A stretch of 64,000 nt of DNA from Bactrocera neohumeralis (Eukaryota; Arthropoda; Insecta; Diptera; Tephritidae): contig NC_065919.1 in NCBI RefSeq assembly GCF_024586455.1, positions 20,950,017 to 21,014,016 on the forward strand. The letters run 5' to 3'. The first letter of the stretch is position 1. Each line of letters begins with the position of its first letter. Made by a program: the position numbers and the translations under genes. The notes under the pieces are model-generated. The model searched no databases and was not told where the DNA came from. It was given only the letters and a program-made list of their open reading frames with translations. This document shows positions 24,005 through 35,965 of this stretch, piece by piece.

Positions 24005-25230
24005 AATTCACTTTTGCTCGATATGACCACCTTTTGCCTTAACTATGGCCTTGAGATGGTCAAAAAACGAATCACAAGCTGCCCGAATGTGGCTTGCCGG
24101 TATTTTGGCCCACTCACGGACAATGGCTTTCTTCAGCATCTCGAGACTGGTGTATTTTTTACTTCGGACCTTGCTCTCTAAAATGGCCCAGAGTGAATAA
24201 TCCATTGGTCTCGCATCTGGTGAATTCAAGAGCCATTGTGTGGTCGTAATGAAGTTCGGAACGTTGTTTTTCAGCCATTCTTGGTTCACTCGCGCTTTGT
24301 GAGACGGTGCTGAGTCTTGTTGAAACGTCCATGGTTTGCGACCGAAATGTTTGTTTGCCCACGGCTTCAAAGCAGCCTCCTGAACACTTTCTCGATAATA
24401 TGTCGCATTTATTTTGACGCCAGGTTCGATGAAAACAATTTGAGAGCTCCCATCTGCGGTGACAGCGGCCCAAACCATTATTTTGGGCGGGTGCTGCCTC
24501 CTGGTGGCCAACCGATGACTTATAGCCCTGACAGACGACAGCGCTAATATGCATTAGCGGGCTTAATTTACATTTATTTGCGCATTTGAGCCATGTGAAT
24601 GCAAGTTTGTAATGCACAAGAATTTCGTGCATTTGGCTGAATTAAGTAGGCAACATTGGTTAAAAATGACAGATTTTTGCAATTGTTAGACAGATGTCGC
24701 TTGAAATCTGCCGCCTTGTTTGTTTTTACAGCTTCAGAGGTAAACAGTTTTTATATTGCTAATTAAATTATGTGCAAGTATATTCACAAAAACAAATTTT
24801 AATATTTTTGGATGGCTGAAAATAAACAACGCACAGTTTGATATCCATTTTTCCAATATTCTTCACTTTTTCACACACTTCCATTTCACTTTTTGTTTTA
24901 ATAAATAATCAAATTTCACTATCAGCTGTCCAAATGCACAAGTCTGCCGTCTGTCACCATAAAATTTCAATGCGCATTAGCGTTGCTTAAAGCGCATTAA
25001 TTTTGCTCGTCTGTCAGGGCTATTAGATTCTCGTATGAACGGTCGGTCAAGTAAAATTTTTTCGTCAGAAAACAAAATTTTCGGAATTTGACAGCTTTCG
25101 GCCAAGCGAAACAACTGCTTCGCTCTCTCCTTGATTGATGCTTTCGGTGTGTGATCATGAACCATCTCACGTGTCGTTCAGCAAATTTATTAACAGCTGA
25201 TTCCAATGCGACAGCTGCGCGAACGGTCTG
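24005..25230 (-). pseudogene. maT-like (DD37D) transposase, split by a MITE
   Basis: The C-terminal 167 codons (24511-24011) are open: RRQHPPKIMVWAAVTADGSS, FQQDSAPSHKARVNQEWLKN, SPDARPMDYSLWAILESK, SHIRAACDSFFDHLKAIVKA, GGHIEQK and a stop. There are 37 residues between the Asp of QQD and the Asp of MDY, the spacing that defines DD37D (maT). The upstream part (25205-25025) reads LINLL/FAERH, RERSSCFAWPKA and ILFSDEKI/FYLTDRSYEN in shifted frames, and contains the first catalytic Asp (SDEK). The two parts are separated by a 500-bp insertion. Confidence 0.88.
24523..25022. mobile_element. 500-bp MITE with TTA target duplication
   Basis: Perfect 16-bp terminal inverted repeats, TAGCCCTGACAGACGA at the left and its complement at the right, delimit exactly 500 bp. 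TTA occurs on both sides (24520-24522 and 25023-25025). Subterminal segments repeat GCGCATTAGCG/GCATTAGCG motifs. There is no coding capacity. A 3-bp TTA duplication fits PIF/Harbinger transposition (TWA preference), but the parental family is not known. It interrupts a transposase reading frame, so it arrived after the host element. Confidence 0.9.
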
Positions 25231-26734
25231 AAGTTGGCTACACTTCGAGTGCCGAACCCTGTATTTGTATTTTATTTTTATTAACTTTATTTAAAATGAT
25301 ATTATTCGTGATTATTTAATTTTGTCTTAATTTTTGATTCCAGCATTTCTCTTTCTAATTTTATTTTCATTCATTTTCATATTACTTTTTTATTTTATCT
25401 TTTAATTTTTATCATTTTAATTACTTTGCCTTATTTTAACGTTTGTCTACTCGCTATATTCTCTTTTTGCCATGCGCTTTACCTCAATTCTTTGTTTTTG
25501 CTATTGTATACTTCCATGTTTGTTTTTCTGCGCTGTTGCATGCATAATTCTATAAGCATTCGCCTTCGCTAAGCTTGTCACATGAATATTGAATAGTTTT
25601 ACTTTTGCAACAACACGCATACACTGCCAACACGAGTCACATGTACATACATATGTATGTCATTTGTGTCATGCACCAACCCCCGCTGTGCGCTGCACAC
25701 TTGCACACTAGCACACTGGCACGCAGATCAACACCATTCAACACTACTCGTGTTTTTTGTGTTAATTGTAATCCCTTTCGTTTGCATTTTAACGCAATTA
25801 AGCGTTTTCGCACAAGCGCCTGCACATGCGGCAGCGGGCCGCGTCGAATCTCGCATGTCGCACAAAAAGCAAACATGAATAAAAAGCACTAAAAACATAC
25901 ATACATACAACAACATGTGCAATTACACATTCATACTTAAATAATTGTGAATTTTTTATCGCTTGTAAACACATACATACATATTCATGTGTTAAGTGCG
26001 ACTGCGCTCCACCCTCTTCACTTGCCGCCTGTGCGCTTGCCACACTTGCCATTGTCGCCGCGTTGTGGCAGCAAACAATCGCCATGAGTCATGCTGCCTC
26101 CAACTGTACTGAACTAACAAAAAAACTCAAGAGAAGAAAAACCACAACTCACATGTGTGCGTGTGTGTGTGTGTGTCGGGTCTCACTCGCGTGAATGGCA
26201 AATATAGTCAAGTATGACACTTTTAGCGCTTTTTGCGTGGAACGCGGTTTTTCATTCGCTATTTATGGCTTCTATTTCATGACTTATTCTTCGTCATTTT
26301 CGGCTTCTGCTTGGTCACCAATGTCCGTGTGTGGCGAAAATGTCATTGTCCTTTGGTTGCCTGTGGCCTACAATGTGCCAACAGTGTTTACATATGTTGC
26401 TACAAGTTCATAAAATGTCGCTAAATGTTGCATGGAGCGTTTCGCTTTCCCGTCATATTTTCACCTGACTATTATTCTGATTTCTCTCTCTCTCTTTCTT
26501 ATACTCCTCTCACTTGATTTCTTCTTTCTTATGATATTTCTTTATTTTTTATTTGCAAGAATAATTTTGATTTTTTTTTGAACATAATATGTGACGATTA
26601 TTGCTTCGATATTTTCCGTTCAACGCTTTTCAGCTGCTAACATCGTAAATATAATTTTTTTCTGACTTTTTCGCTTCGTTGATTATATAGAAAATATTAT
26701 TTATCCTTTAAGTTAAAAAAAAAACTCCAATCAA
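25231..26734. other. unique non-coding sequence
   Basis: Contains CATA runs at 25640-25660 and 25900-25985, a (GT)n at 26155-26176 and a (TC)n at 26482-26496. Region 25600-26440 is GC-richer, with overlapping open frames of 60-95 codons on both strands. None shows a recognisable protein family or a convincing splice pair. Confidence 0.45.
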
Positions 26735-27860
26735 AGCATTATGAACCCTTTTTATGAAGAACTGCCTTCTGGCTTAAACCGGGTATTAAAGGGTTTCTTC
26801 TCAACTGTTGCTGCTTTCTCCACCTGGTCTTTCCAAAGGAATGGCGGTCTTTGTCTTGCTCTGCTTCCCCCGGCGGGTACTGCGTCGGATACTATCAAAG
26901 CTAGAGTTTTTTCATTCATTCGGCCAACATGACCTAGCTAGCGCAGCCGCTGTCTTTTAATTCGCTAAACTATATGTCGTCGTATATGTCGCACATTTTC
27001 CATAAACCTTTCTCTCGAAAACTCGTCAGACGTTGTCATCGTCCATGCCTCTGCACAACATAGTAGGTTGGAGATGATGGCTCACATGTAGAATTTTCCT
27101 TTGTTTCTATTTAGTCCGAAGTAGCACCTTTTGCCAAGAATTATTCTGCGTTGGATTTCGAGGCTGATGTTGTTGTTAGTGTTAATGCTGGATCCAAGAT
27201 AGACGCAATTATGTATGTACGACTTCGTAGTTATCACTATCAATAGTGATGTGAGAGCCAAGTCGCCAAGAGTAGATTGAAGAAGTCGCGCGATAGAGAG
27301 ATCCTGTGAGAGCTTGGTATTGCTTACCGTCAGTTTACATAGCCGTATTAGTTTTGCGGGGATAACAAATTCTGGCATAGCAGCATAGAGGCAGTTCCCT
27401 TTCGTGCTGTCGAGGGTGTCTTTAAAATCGATCAAGAGGTTGTGTGTGTCGTGTATCTTCCTTTCAAGGGTCTTTTTCAAGATTTGGCGCATGGTGAATA
27501 TCTGTTCAGTGTTTGATTTTCCAGCTCTGAAGCCACACTGATCCAATAAGTTTGTTGACGGTGGGTTTTAATTTTTCGCACGGTACGCATGATCGTTGGC
27601 GCAGATTGTGGAGTCTCCGTTTTTATGAATTCTGCCCAACACTTAAATTCCAATCGTAGGGCATGCTTTCGTCCGACCGTATTCTACAAAAAAGCTGATG
27701 CATGCTCCTCATCATCAGTTCTACGCTGCTGTATTTGAATAGCTCGGTCGGCAATCCATAGGTCCGCCGCTTTGTTGTTCTCCAGACGGGTAACTGCTAT
27801 TCGAAATTGTTCTTTATGGTCGGTCGGAACGTCTGCTCCATCGTCATCGATTAGATTGAT
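26735..27860 (-). pseudogene. RTE-type LINE, reverse transcriptase with internal deletion
   Basis: Minus strand from 27860: EQFRIAVTRLENNKAADL, a CWAEF..ETPQSAPTIMR block, then QCGFRAGKSNTEQIFTMRQI, ILKKTLERKIHDTHNLLIDF, LYAAMPEFVIPAKLIRLCKL and SNTKLSQDLS. The part that should follow (QGDxLS, the YADD catalytic box and the thumb start) is deleted. The frame jumps in phase to ITTKSYIHNCVYLGSSINTN, SLEIQRRIILGKRCYFGL. Past a second gap, RPPFLWKDQVEKA lies near 26850. The loss of YADD makes it non-functional. Confidence 0.9.
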
Positions 27861-28919
27861 TTGATTTAATTGCCTTATTTGTAGAAACCTTAAAAAGTGA
27901 AGTTATGTTTGTGGCAATAGTACTCTATAGTTTTTGAAATCATTATAATTTGTTTTGTTGTTTCGAGAACTTCGAAGTCTATAAAAAGAAAGTACATATT
28001 TGGCTAATAATAATGTATCCTGCTATCTATTAAATTATGGATTAATTTTTTTTTAAGTGGTATTTATGCCTTACAACAAAATCTCTCTAAAAAAAGAAAG
28101 GACCTTTTTTATTTTCATTTTCTTAACTCAAAGTAATCACAATAACCACACAATAACTAAATTATTATTTTTTATTTCTCTTCCCTTATTCCATCACAGC
28201 AAATTGCTCTCAAGCTCCAAATTTTTTTCTGCTGCGGCGGTAGAAACTTACTTCACCTCGCTACTAAGATTGCCGCCAACAAACCATTTTGCTTTCGCTT
28301 CTTTGCATCTTTCGTTTTTGTCCATTTCATAGCTTTCCAAATTGCTCTACAAAATTTTACTTTATATTACTTGTCTGCCTGTCAATGCTCATAATTCAGA
28401 GCTACATTCGTTTGTACTCGTACATAACAAAGCTGTCTGTCTGCGAACCACTTTCCCTTTCCTACTTACTTTGAGTATTTTTTGGAGCATCTACTATGCC
28501 ATGAAGCCCTAAATCTTTATCTGCTATGTTTTTACATATAAAATACAGATTTTATTTGTACATTTTGCTCAGCCATTGTATATTGATTTTCCGCTTTATT
28601 TGTCGTATTTACAAATGTGCTTTCCTGCGAAAATCTTCTCATATTATTTTAGGCTTCATTGCATGCATCAAATTGCCGCCAGTTTGACGAATGTTTCTGC
28701 GCCATTAATTTGTGAGCATAATTATTTGTGCTATTTGTCTTAAATTCGTATTTTTGAGATCTCAATAAATTCTCGAACAGCTGTGTACCGTCCACTTTTT
28801 GTTTATTAGTCATGTTTTATGAGATTTCATTTATCATGCAAATAATTTTGCTGTCGTTATGTAAAACTGCTTGCTAACAATATCTGGCTGACTGTTGGAT
28901 ATTTTGGTGTTAAGTAAGG
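27861..28919. other. non-coding spacer
   Basis: AT-rich with pyrimidine-rich stretches (28080-28480). Open frames here are Phe/Ser/Leu-rich translations of those stretches. No repeat or gene is recognised. Confidence 0.5.
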
Positions 28920-29049
28920 GTATAGTTTCAGTGAAAAGAACTATAAACTGCTGGTTGTTTGCTCATAACTTTTTGAGCTTCTTGGATAATCAATAATTCT
29001 CTCTGAAAGGTCGAGGTGGATGTAAGCAAACAGCATAAAATAGGCTACT

Positions 29050-30060
29050 TTTTCGATTTTAGCGTAGTTGTTTTCATTTTATGTTCGCAACAATTCTCCC
29101 ACTGTGCCCGCTATTCGTCGAATTGTTAAAAATTTCGAGCGTACAATTGCTTTAAATAATGTTTAAGTGCCAATAAGATAAAGAACGGCTCGAAGTAATG
29201 AAAATATTGCTGCCATTGAAGCAAGTGTTGCTGAAGACTAAAAATTGTCGATTGCAAGATGTTCTCAAGATTTGGGTTTGTTTTAAATCAGAATCTGACA
29301 GATTTTGAGAAAGGATTTGGGCTTGTATCTGTATAAAATTGTTCACACTCAAGAACTAAAGTTATTGGACCACCGTAAACGTCGTGAATTTGGCGATTTG
29401 TTCTTGAAACAACTTGAAAACTATAACGATTTTTTTAAGGAAATCATCTTCTCCAATGAGGCTCACTTTCACCTGAGTGGTGGGGTAAATAAACAAAACT
29501 GTCGCTACTGGACCACAAATTATTCATGATCAGCCGTTATATTTATCTAAATTGACAGTTTGGTGCGGTTCTTGGTCTGGTAAAATCATCGGTCCGTACT
29601 TCTTCATGACGCTGATGACACCGTTACTGCCAATGAAGAGCGGTATAAATCGATGATAACCAATTTTTTATGGCCGTGGTTAGAACATGACAACATCCGG
29701 TTCAAACAAGATGGGGCTACATGCCACATACCACTTGCAACAATCTAAATATTGCGAAAAAAGTTTGGAGATTTGATTATTTCAAGAAGTTGTGATATTG
29801 AATGGCCTCCAAGATGTTGTGATTTAACACCATTCGACTACTTCTCGAGGAGGTATTTGAAGTCATTGGTGTTTAGCAATAAGATCAGAGTCTCTTCAAG
29901 CTTTAGAAGTCAGCATTGAACGTGTTATTCATGATGTACGACTTAATTTAGTGCAAAAAGAATTCGAAAAGTGGAGGCCATTTGAATGATGTTATATTCA
30001 GAACTTAATTGTATCGATTGTACTTCACATTAAATAAAAAAAATTTAATTTTCTTAAAAA
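29050..30060 (+). pseudogene. rosa-like mariner (DD41D), plus-strand copy
   Basis: Plus strand: SPTVPAIRRIVKNFERTIAL, RSNENIAAIEASVAED, ILRKDLGLYLYKIVHTQELK, FSNEAHFHLSG and VNKQNCRYW. These are followed, in shifted frames, by LTVWCGSWSGKIIGPYF, a QDGATCH-like GLHATYH segment, FSRRYLKSLVFSNK and EALEVSIERVIHDVR. The first catalytic Asp is Asn here (FSNEAH). One segment (75 codons at 29305) stays open. It is one of the few elements in the window in the same orientation as the kinase gene. Confidence 0.88.
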
Positions 30061-32296
30061 TTGCTGTGTTGTTTTTAAGAAATTATATTATTGGAAACTC
30101 CTGTATTAGCATATACTATGTATTGTAGAGTCTGAAGTATTATTCTGAAGCATATTCCTTTAAAGCTAATGAGATTTAGTCCTTCGAGCAATATTATCAT
30201 TATCATGTATTTAAATTTGGCTAAAATTCTGAAGCTCTCCGGACTCAACTTTTTCCCATTTTTTCTTTATACACAAAATTTACTCTCTGAATGTGGATTT
30301 TTGCTGTTTTTTCTATACAAAAGTTTATCCCTGAAGTTGGATGTATGAGACAACCAAAATACGTTCAGAACATATTTAAAATATTTTAATATGTGATGAT
30401 GTCTATAGTGAATTCCCTGTGAATCTATTTAAATTGGTACAGTTGAGGAGCCACTGTGAACCCAAGCGCACTAAAATTTGTAGAACTTTTCGCCATTGTA
30501 CGGCGTTGCTTTCTCTTCGATCATGAGTATATGTGACCTGGTCCAAATGTTTGAGAGCTAACCCCACTTTCCCCTAAAAATAATAGTACACCATTTTAGT
30601 GTTACAACTAAATGTATGACTACACTATAATAACATGTGTTCCAAACGAAAGTTTGAGAGCTGATGAAATTTTGACAGCCCAAAAACCACTCTCCCTTGC
30701 CAGAATTTCTATAGCCCTCATAATAGCGCGGGTATTTATAGTACATATGTACTATAGTTTAGTGTTACAACTAAATGTATGACTACTTCTGACTATAAGA
30801 CGTGGCTGCAAAACTAGGTCTATCAAATTTCTACAATCGCAAAATATACTGGTTCAGAAGCCTTTGAAAATGGCAATAATTAAAAAAAAAACATAGTAAG
30901 GTGTAATCCATTTGAAACGAAAGGCGAAATAACAAAAATGAGGAACAAAATAATTTACGTGCGGTGAAGTCGAGAATAGTGAAGAACGGGATTGAGTTTT
31001 TAAGTGTTAAAAACGGTTTATCTCGATTTCCGGCAAAACTACGAGTCTTATAGAAAAAAGTTGTATGGCAAAGTTGTTGGTAATGAAACGAACTACAACT
31101 TTCGCACCAACAAGATTTGGACTAATCTCAAAATTTATGTGAAAAATTCAAATAACAAAGTTTTGGTTTTTTTTAATTATTTAGTATAACATTTTTTTTT
31201 CATTTCCTTTGAATTATTTTTGCTTTCATTTTTGTTATTTTAGCTTTATTTTCGAGTGGATGTCATCCTAATTGTTTTTTGTTTTTTGCTTTCAAAAATT
31301 ATATTGTACCCAGTTCTAAAAAAAATGTTCAAATTATTTACATTTTGCTTTCAAAAATTATCTATCCTTTTCTAAAAAAAAAAACTTTTCCAATTATTTA
31401 CATTTATTTATTTTCACTTTACAAAAAAGCGCTTCGCCATGAACAGCAACTCCTGTAGTTGTACTTCAAGTTGAAACAAAATTTACTTTTCTTGTACTAT
31501 TTCCATTTTGGCTCATAAACAAAATCAAAAAATAACTGTTCGGTGAAAGAAAAAAAAACACACACCTATAAAACACAATTTTTGGCATTTGAAATTCGAT
31601 ATTAACTCCATGTCGCGTCAATGGAAGTTTCGACAGGCAATGTGTACGTATTTGAAACCAAAACCAAATAATTAAAGCTTCTAACCAAATTACATACATA
31701 CAAACCGCGCTTAATTGTGTATAACGGAAAAAACTAAAACCAAAAAAAAAAAAATAGAAAACGAATAAAGTAAACATTTATAAAGAGAAAAAATTAGAAT
31801 TTTCAAAATTTTGAACAAGGCGAAAATCAAAATTTCAATACTTAATGTCAATGTGTAATAATTGTGCGTGTGTTGTTGTTGTTGAAAGCGCATAAAGCAT
31901 GGCGCCGAAATTTCTAAAAGATATCCGGAAATATTTGTACGTTTACTGTTGCCACAAAAATGCCATTAACATGAAAACAAAATACACATCTGCATTTCGA
32001 TACATTTTTCAAAAATATTGAGAATGCAGGAAACCGATAAAAGTGTCTATAAAAGCAATTTGGTGAAGTTGTTTAAGCGCAGCTGGTAAACAAACACCCG
32101 TAAGCGGTTTGTGTACCGCAACTAACGGCAACTTTACAGCAAAAAATATAATTTTCATTTTTTTTTTTTATAAAAATTGTTTAAGAAATACATTTTTTTC
32201 AATAACCGCTTGCTTTGTTGCAAATTAATTCTTATTACAAACAATGAAAGTTGTGCTAATACATACTCTTCTTCTCTTTGTTTTTTGTTTTTGTAG
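30061..32296. other. non-coding sequence upstream of the first visible kinase exon
   Basis: Contains a 29-bp direct repeat (AGTGTTACAACTAAATGTAT core) at 30595-30623 and 30758-30786, and T/A-rich runs at 31190-31400. It also contains an unproven small open frame at 31899-32021 and a TATAAAAG at 32048. The last 40 bases form a strong polypyrimidine tract ending TTTTTGTAG at 32296, the 3' splice site of the following exon. Confidence 0.6.
32048..32055 (+). promoter_or_regulatory. possible TATA box
   Basis: TATAAAAG lies about 250 bases before the first visible gish exon. If used, transcription would start near 32080 and run through an in-frame ATG at 32244 into the exon. No initiator match was found, and TATA-like strings are common in AT-rich DNA, so this is only a candidate. 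Confidence 0.12.
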
Positions 32297-32511
32297 TGGT
32301 GGTGGAACACAGGCTGCTGGAACATCAGGTACCGGTGGTGGTGGCGGCGGCGGAGGTGGTGGAGGCGGCGGAACGCGTAACACAACCAGCTCTGGCAACA
32401 TGTATGCCACCCGCCAAGCTGTAGGCGCCTCCACGGGGGTACTTATGGTCGGACCAAATTTTCGTGTTGGTAAAAAAATTGGCTGTGGTAATTTCGGAGA
32501 ACTGCGTTTAG
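32297..32511 (+). CDS. gish: gilgamesh (casein kinase I gamma), N-terminal exon
   Basis: Internal exon of the fly casein kinase I gamma gene, a membrane-associated Ser/Thr kinase known in Drosophila for roles in Wnt-type signalling, glial migration and spermatogenesis. The exon begins after TTTTTGTAG and ends at TTAG|GTGAGT. It gives one base, 71 full codons and one base (phase 1 exit). Residues run GGGTQAAGTSGT, a tract of 13 glycines (32334-32372), NMYATRQAVGASTG, then VLMVGPNFRVGKKIGCGNFG and ELRLG. KKIGCGNFGEL is the nucleotide-binding glycine loop, and the MVGPNFRVGKKIG context is specific to the CK1 gamma class. The upstream exon, which must supply the first two bases of a codon ending in T, was not found. 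The glycine tract may vary in length between alleles. Confidence 0.96.
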
Positions 32512-33539
32512 GTGAGTACCCAACCGATATACAAATAAACCAAAATTGCTATCGAAGCAGAATAAATAGCAAATAAATATATAAGAAAATAAATAAAAAA
32601 TATGCTTATAACAACCACCGGCTGCAACACTGAAAGGCTGTCATACTTATGTACATACCCACAAAGCTCATTTAATTTATTTGCAGGAAATCGGCACTTA
32701 ATTTAAATTGACAGTTGTATGTTATGCGTGCATCTGCGACAAGATTATACCATTATTTTTGTTTTTTCGTAATTTTTTATTTAAAAAATACACACATACA
32801 AATATAGCCGTTGTTGATGCTCATTATTCTGCGCTTAAAATAAATATAATATTGCCTATAATAACAGCCATCTAGTAGGCTGACTGATTAGTTAGTTAAT
32901 TAGACGCAAAAACCCAATGTCGTCTGTCTTATCGCTATCAGCAGATCTACCTATGCTGCTTATTTCGCTCTGCTGGCTTATGCGCTGACTGATTGATGGT
33001 CCGATAGGCAAGTATTGGCTTTCTAATTTAGTTCAATCAAATGTACTTATTGACAACTAGTCATATTTGCCTATTTTAGTGTTGATCCGAACAATAATAT
33101 GAGGTTGTTGTGATAAATTGGGGAAAAAAAAGAATATATACATTTCGTAAGTGCACACTTCGAGGTAATTTTTTATTTGGTTTCGCCACCTCTTACGAAT
33201 TGCAAAAGAGCGATTTCCCTGGAGGGCGATATTTTACTTGTCAGTGCCAAGCTTTTGTTTTATGTTTGAAGTCAGGAAACCTCATCCCTAAATAAGATAC
33301 TTTAACAAACTCCTTAAAAAATGATTTTTTTCTGGGAGAGTACTGTTCTTTCAACTTGATTTATTTCCATTAATCTTACGAAATCAACTTGAAATCAAAT
33401 ACTCGACATAAGACCTTGACTATTACGGCGCTTCAATGACCTTTAAACTTATAAATTTCTCCAAGATACGCAATAGGAATGTTGTTGAAATCTTATTCGG
33501 CTTAAATATCATAGGTTAGCTTAAGTTAGAATAGATTCT
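32512..33539. other. gish intron, start
   Basis: Begins GTGAGTACC and opens the intron of about 24.3 kb that runs to 56801. This part is unique sequence with GACT/GATT-rich simple stretches near 32875-32905. No element or exon is recognised. Confidence 0.7.
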
Positions 33540-34520
33540 CCATCTTACAGCATGAACGCCAATAAGGCAATAACCTGTTAAAAGCTTTTCAACTAGTGAG
33601 AGGCAAACCCTACTTCAGCCAAAAAGATCAATAGATCTCTTGCGAACGAACTTAGCCCAAAGAGCTTTGCGACAGCACATGTACCGATGGTGGCCCAGTG
33701 CTGGCCAAGCTTCCGCGAAGCCCAGCTATCTATATAGTAGTAATACACAAGAGGGTACAGGAACACCGATCCACTCTGAATGAATAGTCACTGCTCAGAA
33801 GGAGGCTGCACTCCGGAGCAGTAGATCTGCTGTTACCTTAATGGCTGCAACCTCGGCTTGGAAGACAATGCTGGAGTTGATAGAGAGCTCCTGACAGTAA
33901 ATCTCTCCACCAACCTTCCCCCCAAACTTTGACTAACAACTTCTTCCCACCCACAACTCCCTCGTCGGTATAAGGGCACAAAAGGAGCTGCCAGAGTCAA
34001 CGTGTGTGCTGATATCCAAGCGTTTAGATACGTGCTCTTTTAAGAGCCCAGATTTTCTAAGTCTGTTAACAACTTTTGCAACCATACACTCTCCGACGAC
34101 GTCTACAGGCACTATGTGCAAGATGGCGTGAAGTGCCATGGTTGGCGTGGACCTTAGCGCTCTCGAGTTTCTTTGCAAGTGTGGTCTTTTCTAGAGCCCT
34201 CCACAACATAAAGACTCCATACAACATAATGGGCTTGACTATGGTGTCGTAGGCAGAGAACCACTTTCAGTGAGAGACCCCATCTTTTGCCAATAGCTCC
34301 TCGACAGCCAATCGATGCCTTTTTTGCTCTCTCTTCGACATTCGGCTTCCATAAAAGTTCCTTTCCAGAATGAGCTCTAGATGTTTCACTGTGTCCGCCG
34401 GTTATAGAGCTAATCCCACTCAAAATCCAGTTTCTAAGCTCAAGTCGTCCAGGAGTTGAAAGGCCGTGCAGGCCTCAGGTCATTTAGCGTTACCCAGGAT
34501 GCACCAACTTGGAGGCGACT
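33540..34520 (-). pseudogene. non-LTR retrotransposon (R1/LOA-like), RT C-terminal to RNase H remnant
   Basis: Minus strand: KELLWKPNVEERAKKASIGC, IGKRWGLSLKVV, a PIMLYGVFMLWRALEKTTLA box, RALRSTPTMALHAILHIVPV and a KVVNRLRKSGLLKEHVSK block. These match the thumb and connection region of the same general LINE type as the one at 8.2 kb, although the two copies are clearly different families. The fragment decays into stops below 33930. It lies antisense in the gish intron. Confidence 0.8.
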
Positions 34521-34904
34521 CGCACTATGTTTGGCCTTAAAACACCTAAAATGGTAATGGCTTTTAATGAAGAATTTATGTTTTATCATTATTCTACTTG
34601 GATCTATTTAAGTGGGCCTGCTGCTTCAAATGGAAAGTAAATTATATTCTAAATACGATTAAATTCGAAATTGCTTACAGCTGAGCTCTACTGTCTGAAC
34701 TGTAGTACCTTTGGGCCATTGGATCAGTTTCGGAAAAGCAAATAGCTTGTTTTTTAGCATGAAACACTTTCAAGGTATCCAAGATAAAAGTGGGTTCCAA
34801 AAAAAACTTCCTCAGTCAGTGACAGACTACCTAACTTCTGCTTCGAACTAGAGCAATAAATGAATCTGTCTCGAGTTTATTTAAAATAGCCTGAAATAAA
34901 GGGT
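34521..34904. other. gish intron, no recognised feature
   Basis: Unique sequence between a LINE remnant and a mariner. Nothing is recognised. Confidence 0.55.
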
Positions 34905-35965
34905 GGTCCATTCGAGGTTCCCTATTTTTTTGTAATAAAGTTCAAAATTAATTAGGAAATGAGGAATATTCATTATCATTTGAAAGAACACTCTTTGGCA
35001 TTCAAGTTTTTGAAATGTTGGCCGCGGTTGCGTCTCAGATGGCTCATTCGTTGAGTCCAATTTTCCATGACTCGTTCGAGCATTTTGACAGGTAACTTGC
35101 GAGTGATATGCGTGACGTTTTCACTCCAAGGTCTGAATCGAAGTGGGGGTGTCCGCATAGGCTTTAGACTTTACATATGTATCTCCACAGGAAAAAGTTT
35201 AACGGTGTGATATCACACCACCAATGGTGGCCAAATCAATCGGATCAAAACGTGAAACTATATGCTCACCGAAGAGTTCTCTCAATAAATCCATGGATTG
35301 ATGCGATATGTGGAAAGTGACGCCGTCTTGTTGAAACCAAATGTCGCCGAGATCAGTAGCTCCAATTTTAGGCATCAAACAGTTGGTTATCATGGCGCGA
35401 TAACGGTCGCCATTGACGGTTACGTTCTCACTGGCATCATTTTTGAAGAAATATGGACCGATGATGCCACCGACCCACAAACCCCACCAAACGGATTTTT
35501 TCTGTATAAAATGGCAGCTCTTGAATATCTTTAGGTTGCTCTTCGTTCCAAATGCGGTAATTTTGCTTGTTTACATACCCATTGGGTCAGAAATGAACAT
35601 CGCTGAACAAAATTTAGCTCGAAAACGTCGTATCCTCTTGGAACTTTTTAAAAGCGGTTTCAGTTCTTCTACAAGCTGAATTTTATACGTTTTGAATTTA
35701 AGATCTCATACGTCAGTCAGAATTGCTGCGAATGTCGAATGTCGGTCGAATATTATCCAGTAATGAATGCTGGGTCTCAAGATAGGTGATGGTGTTGCGA
35801 AAAGTAAGCTCAGTGACCGATTATGTTGACTATGCGTTGAGCGAAGCGCAGAACGTGAATTTTCGTAATAAAGTTGAACGATTTGTATTTGTAAACGTTG
35901 TTTAGGCGTAAGTCTTTCCATGATGAAATGCCAAAAAAAGTCTATTGAAAGTACCTTTTTTTGGA
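34905..35965 (-). pseudogene. rosa-like mariner (DD41D), most complete copy
   Basis: Ends are recognisable: GGTGGTCCATTCGAGGTTCC at the left and TACCTTTTTTTGGATCACCC at the right form imperfect inverted repeats. Minus strand from 35960: MERLTPKQRLQIQIVQLYYE, the HTH region, GGIIGPYFFKNDASENVTVN, RYRAMITNCLMPKIGATDLG, IWFQQDGVTFHIS (second Asp), LLRELFGEHIVSR, KLPVKMLERVMENWTQRMSH and LRRNRGQHF. Family members have 41 residues between the second Asp and the final LDYF Asp. Here that interval is scrambled by frameshifts, and part of the domain between HTH and first Asp is lost. Confidence 0.92.

Noticed and set aside
31899..32021. 40-codon frame starting MAPKFLKDIRKY with a good start context just upstream of the gish exon
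   Set aside because: No donor site in frame, no known similarity, stops before the exon. Short frames like this are expected by chance.
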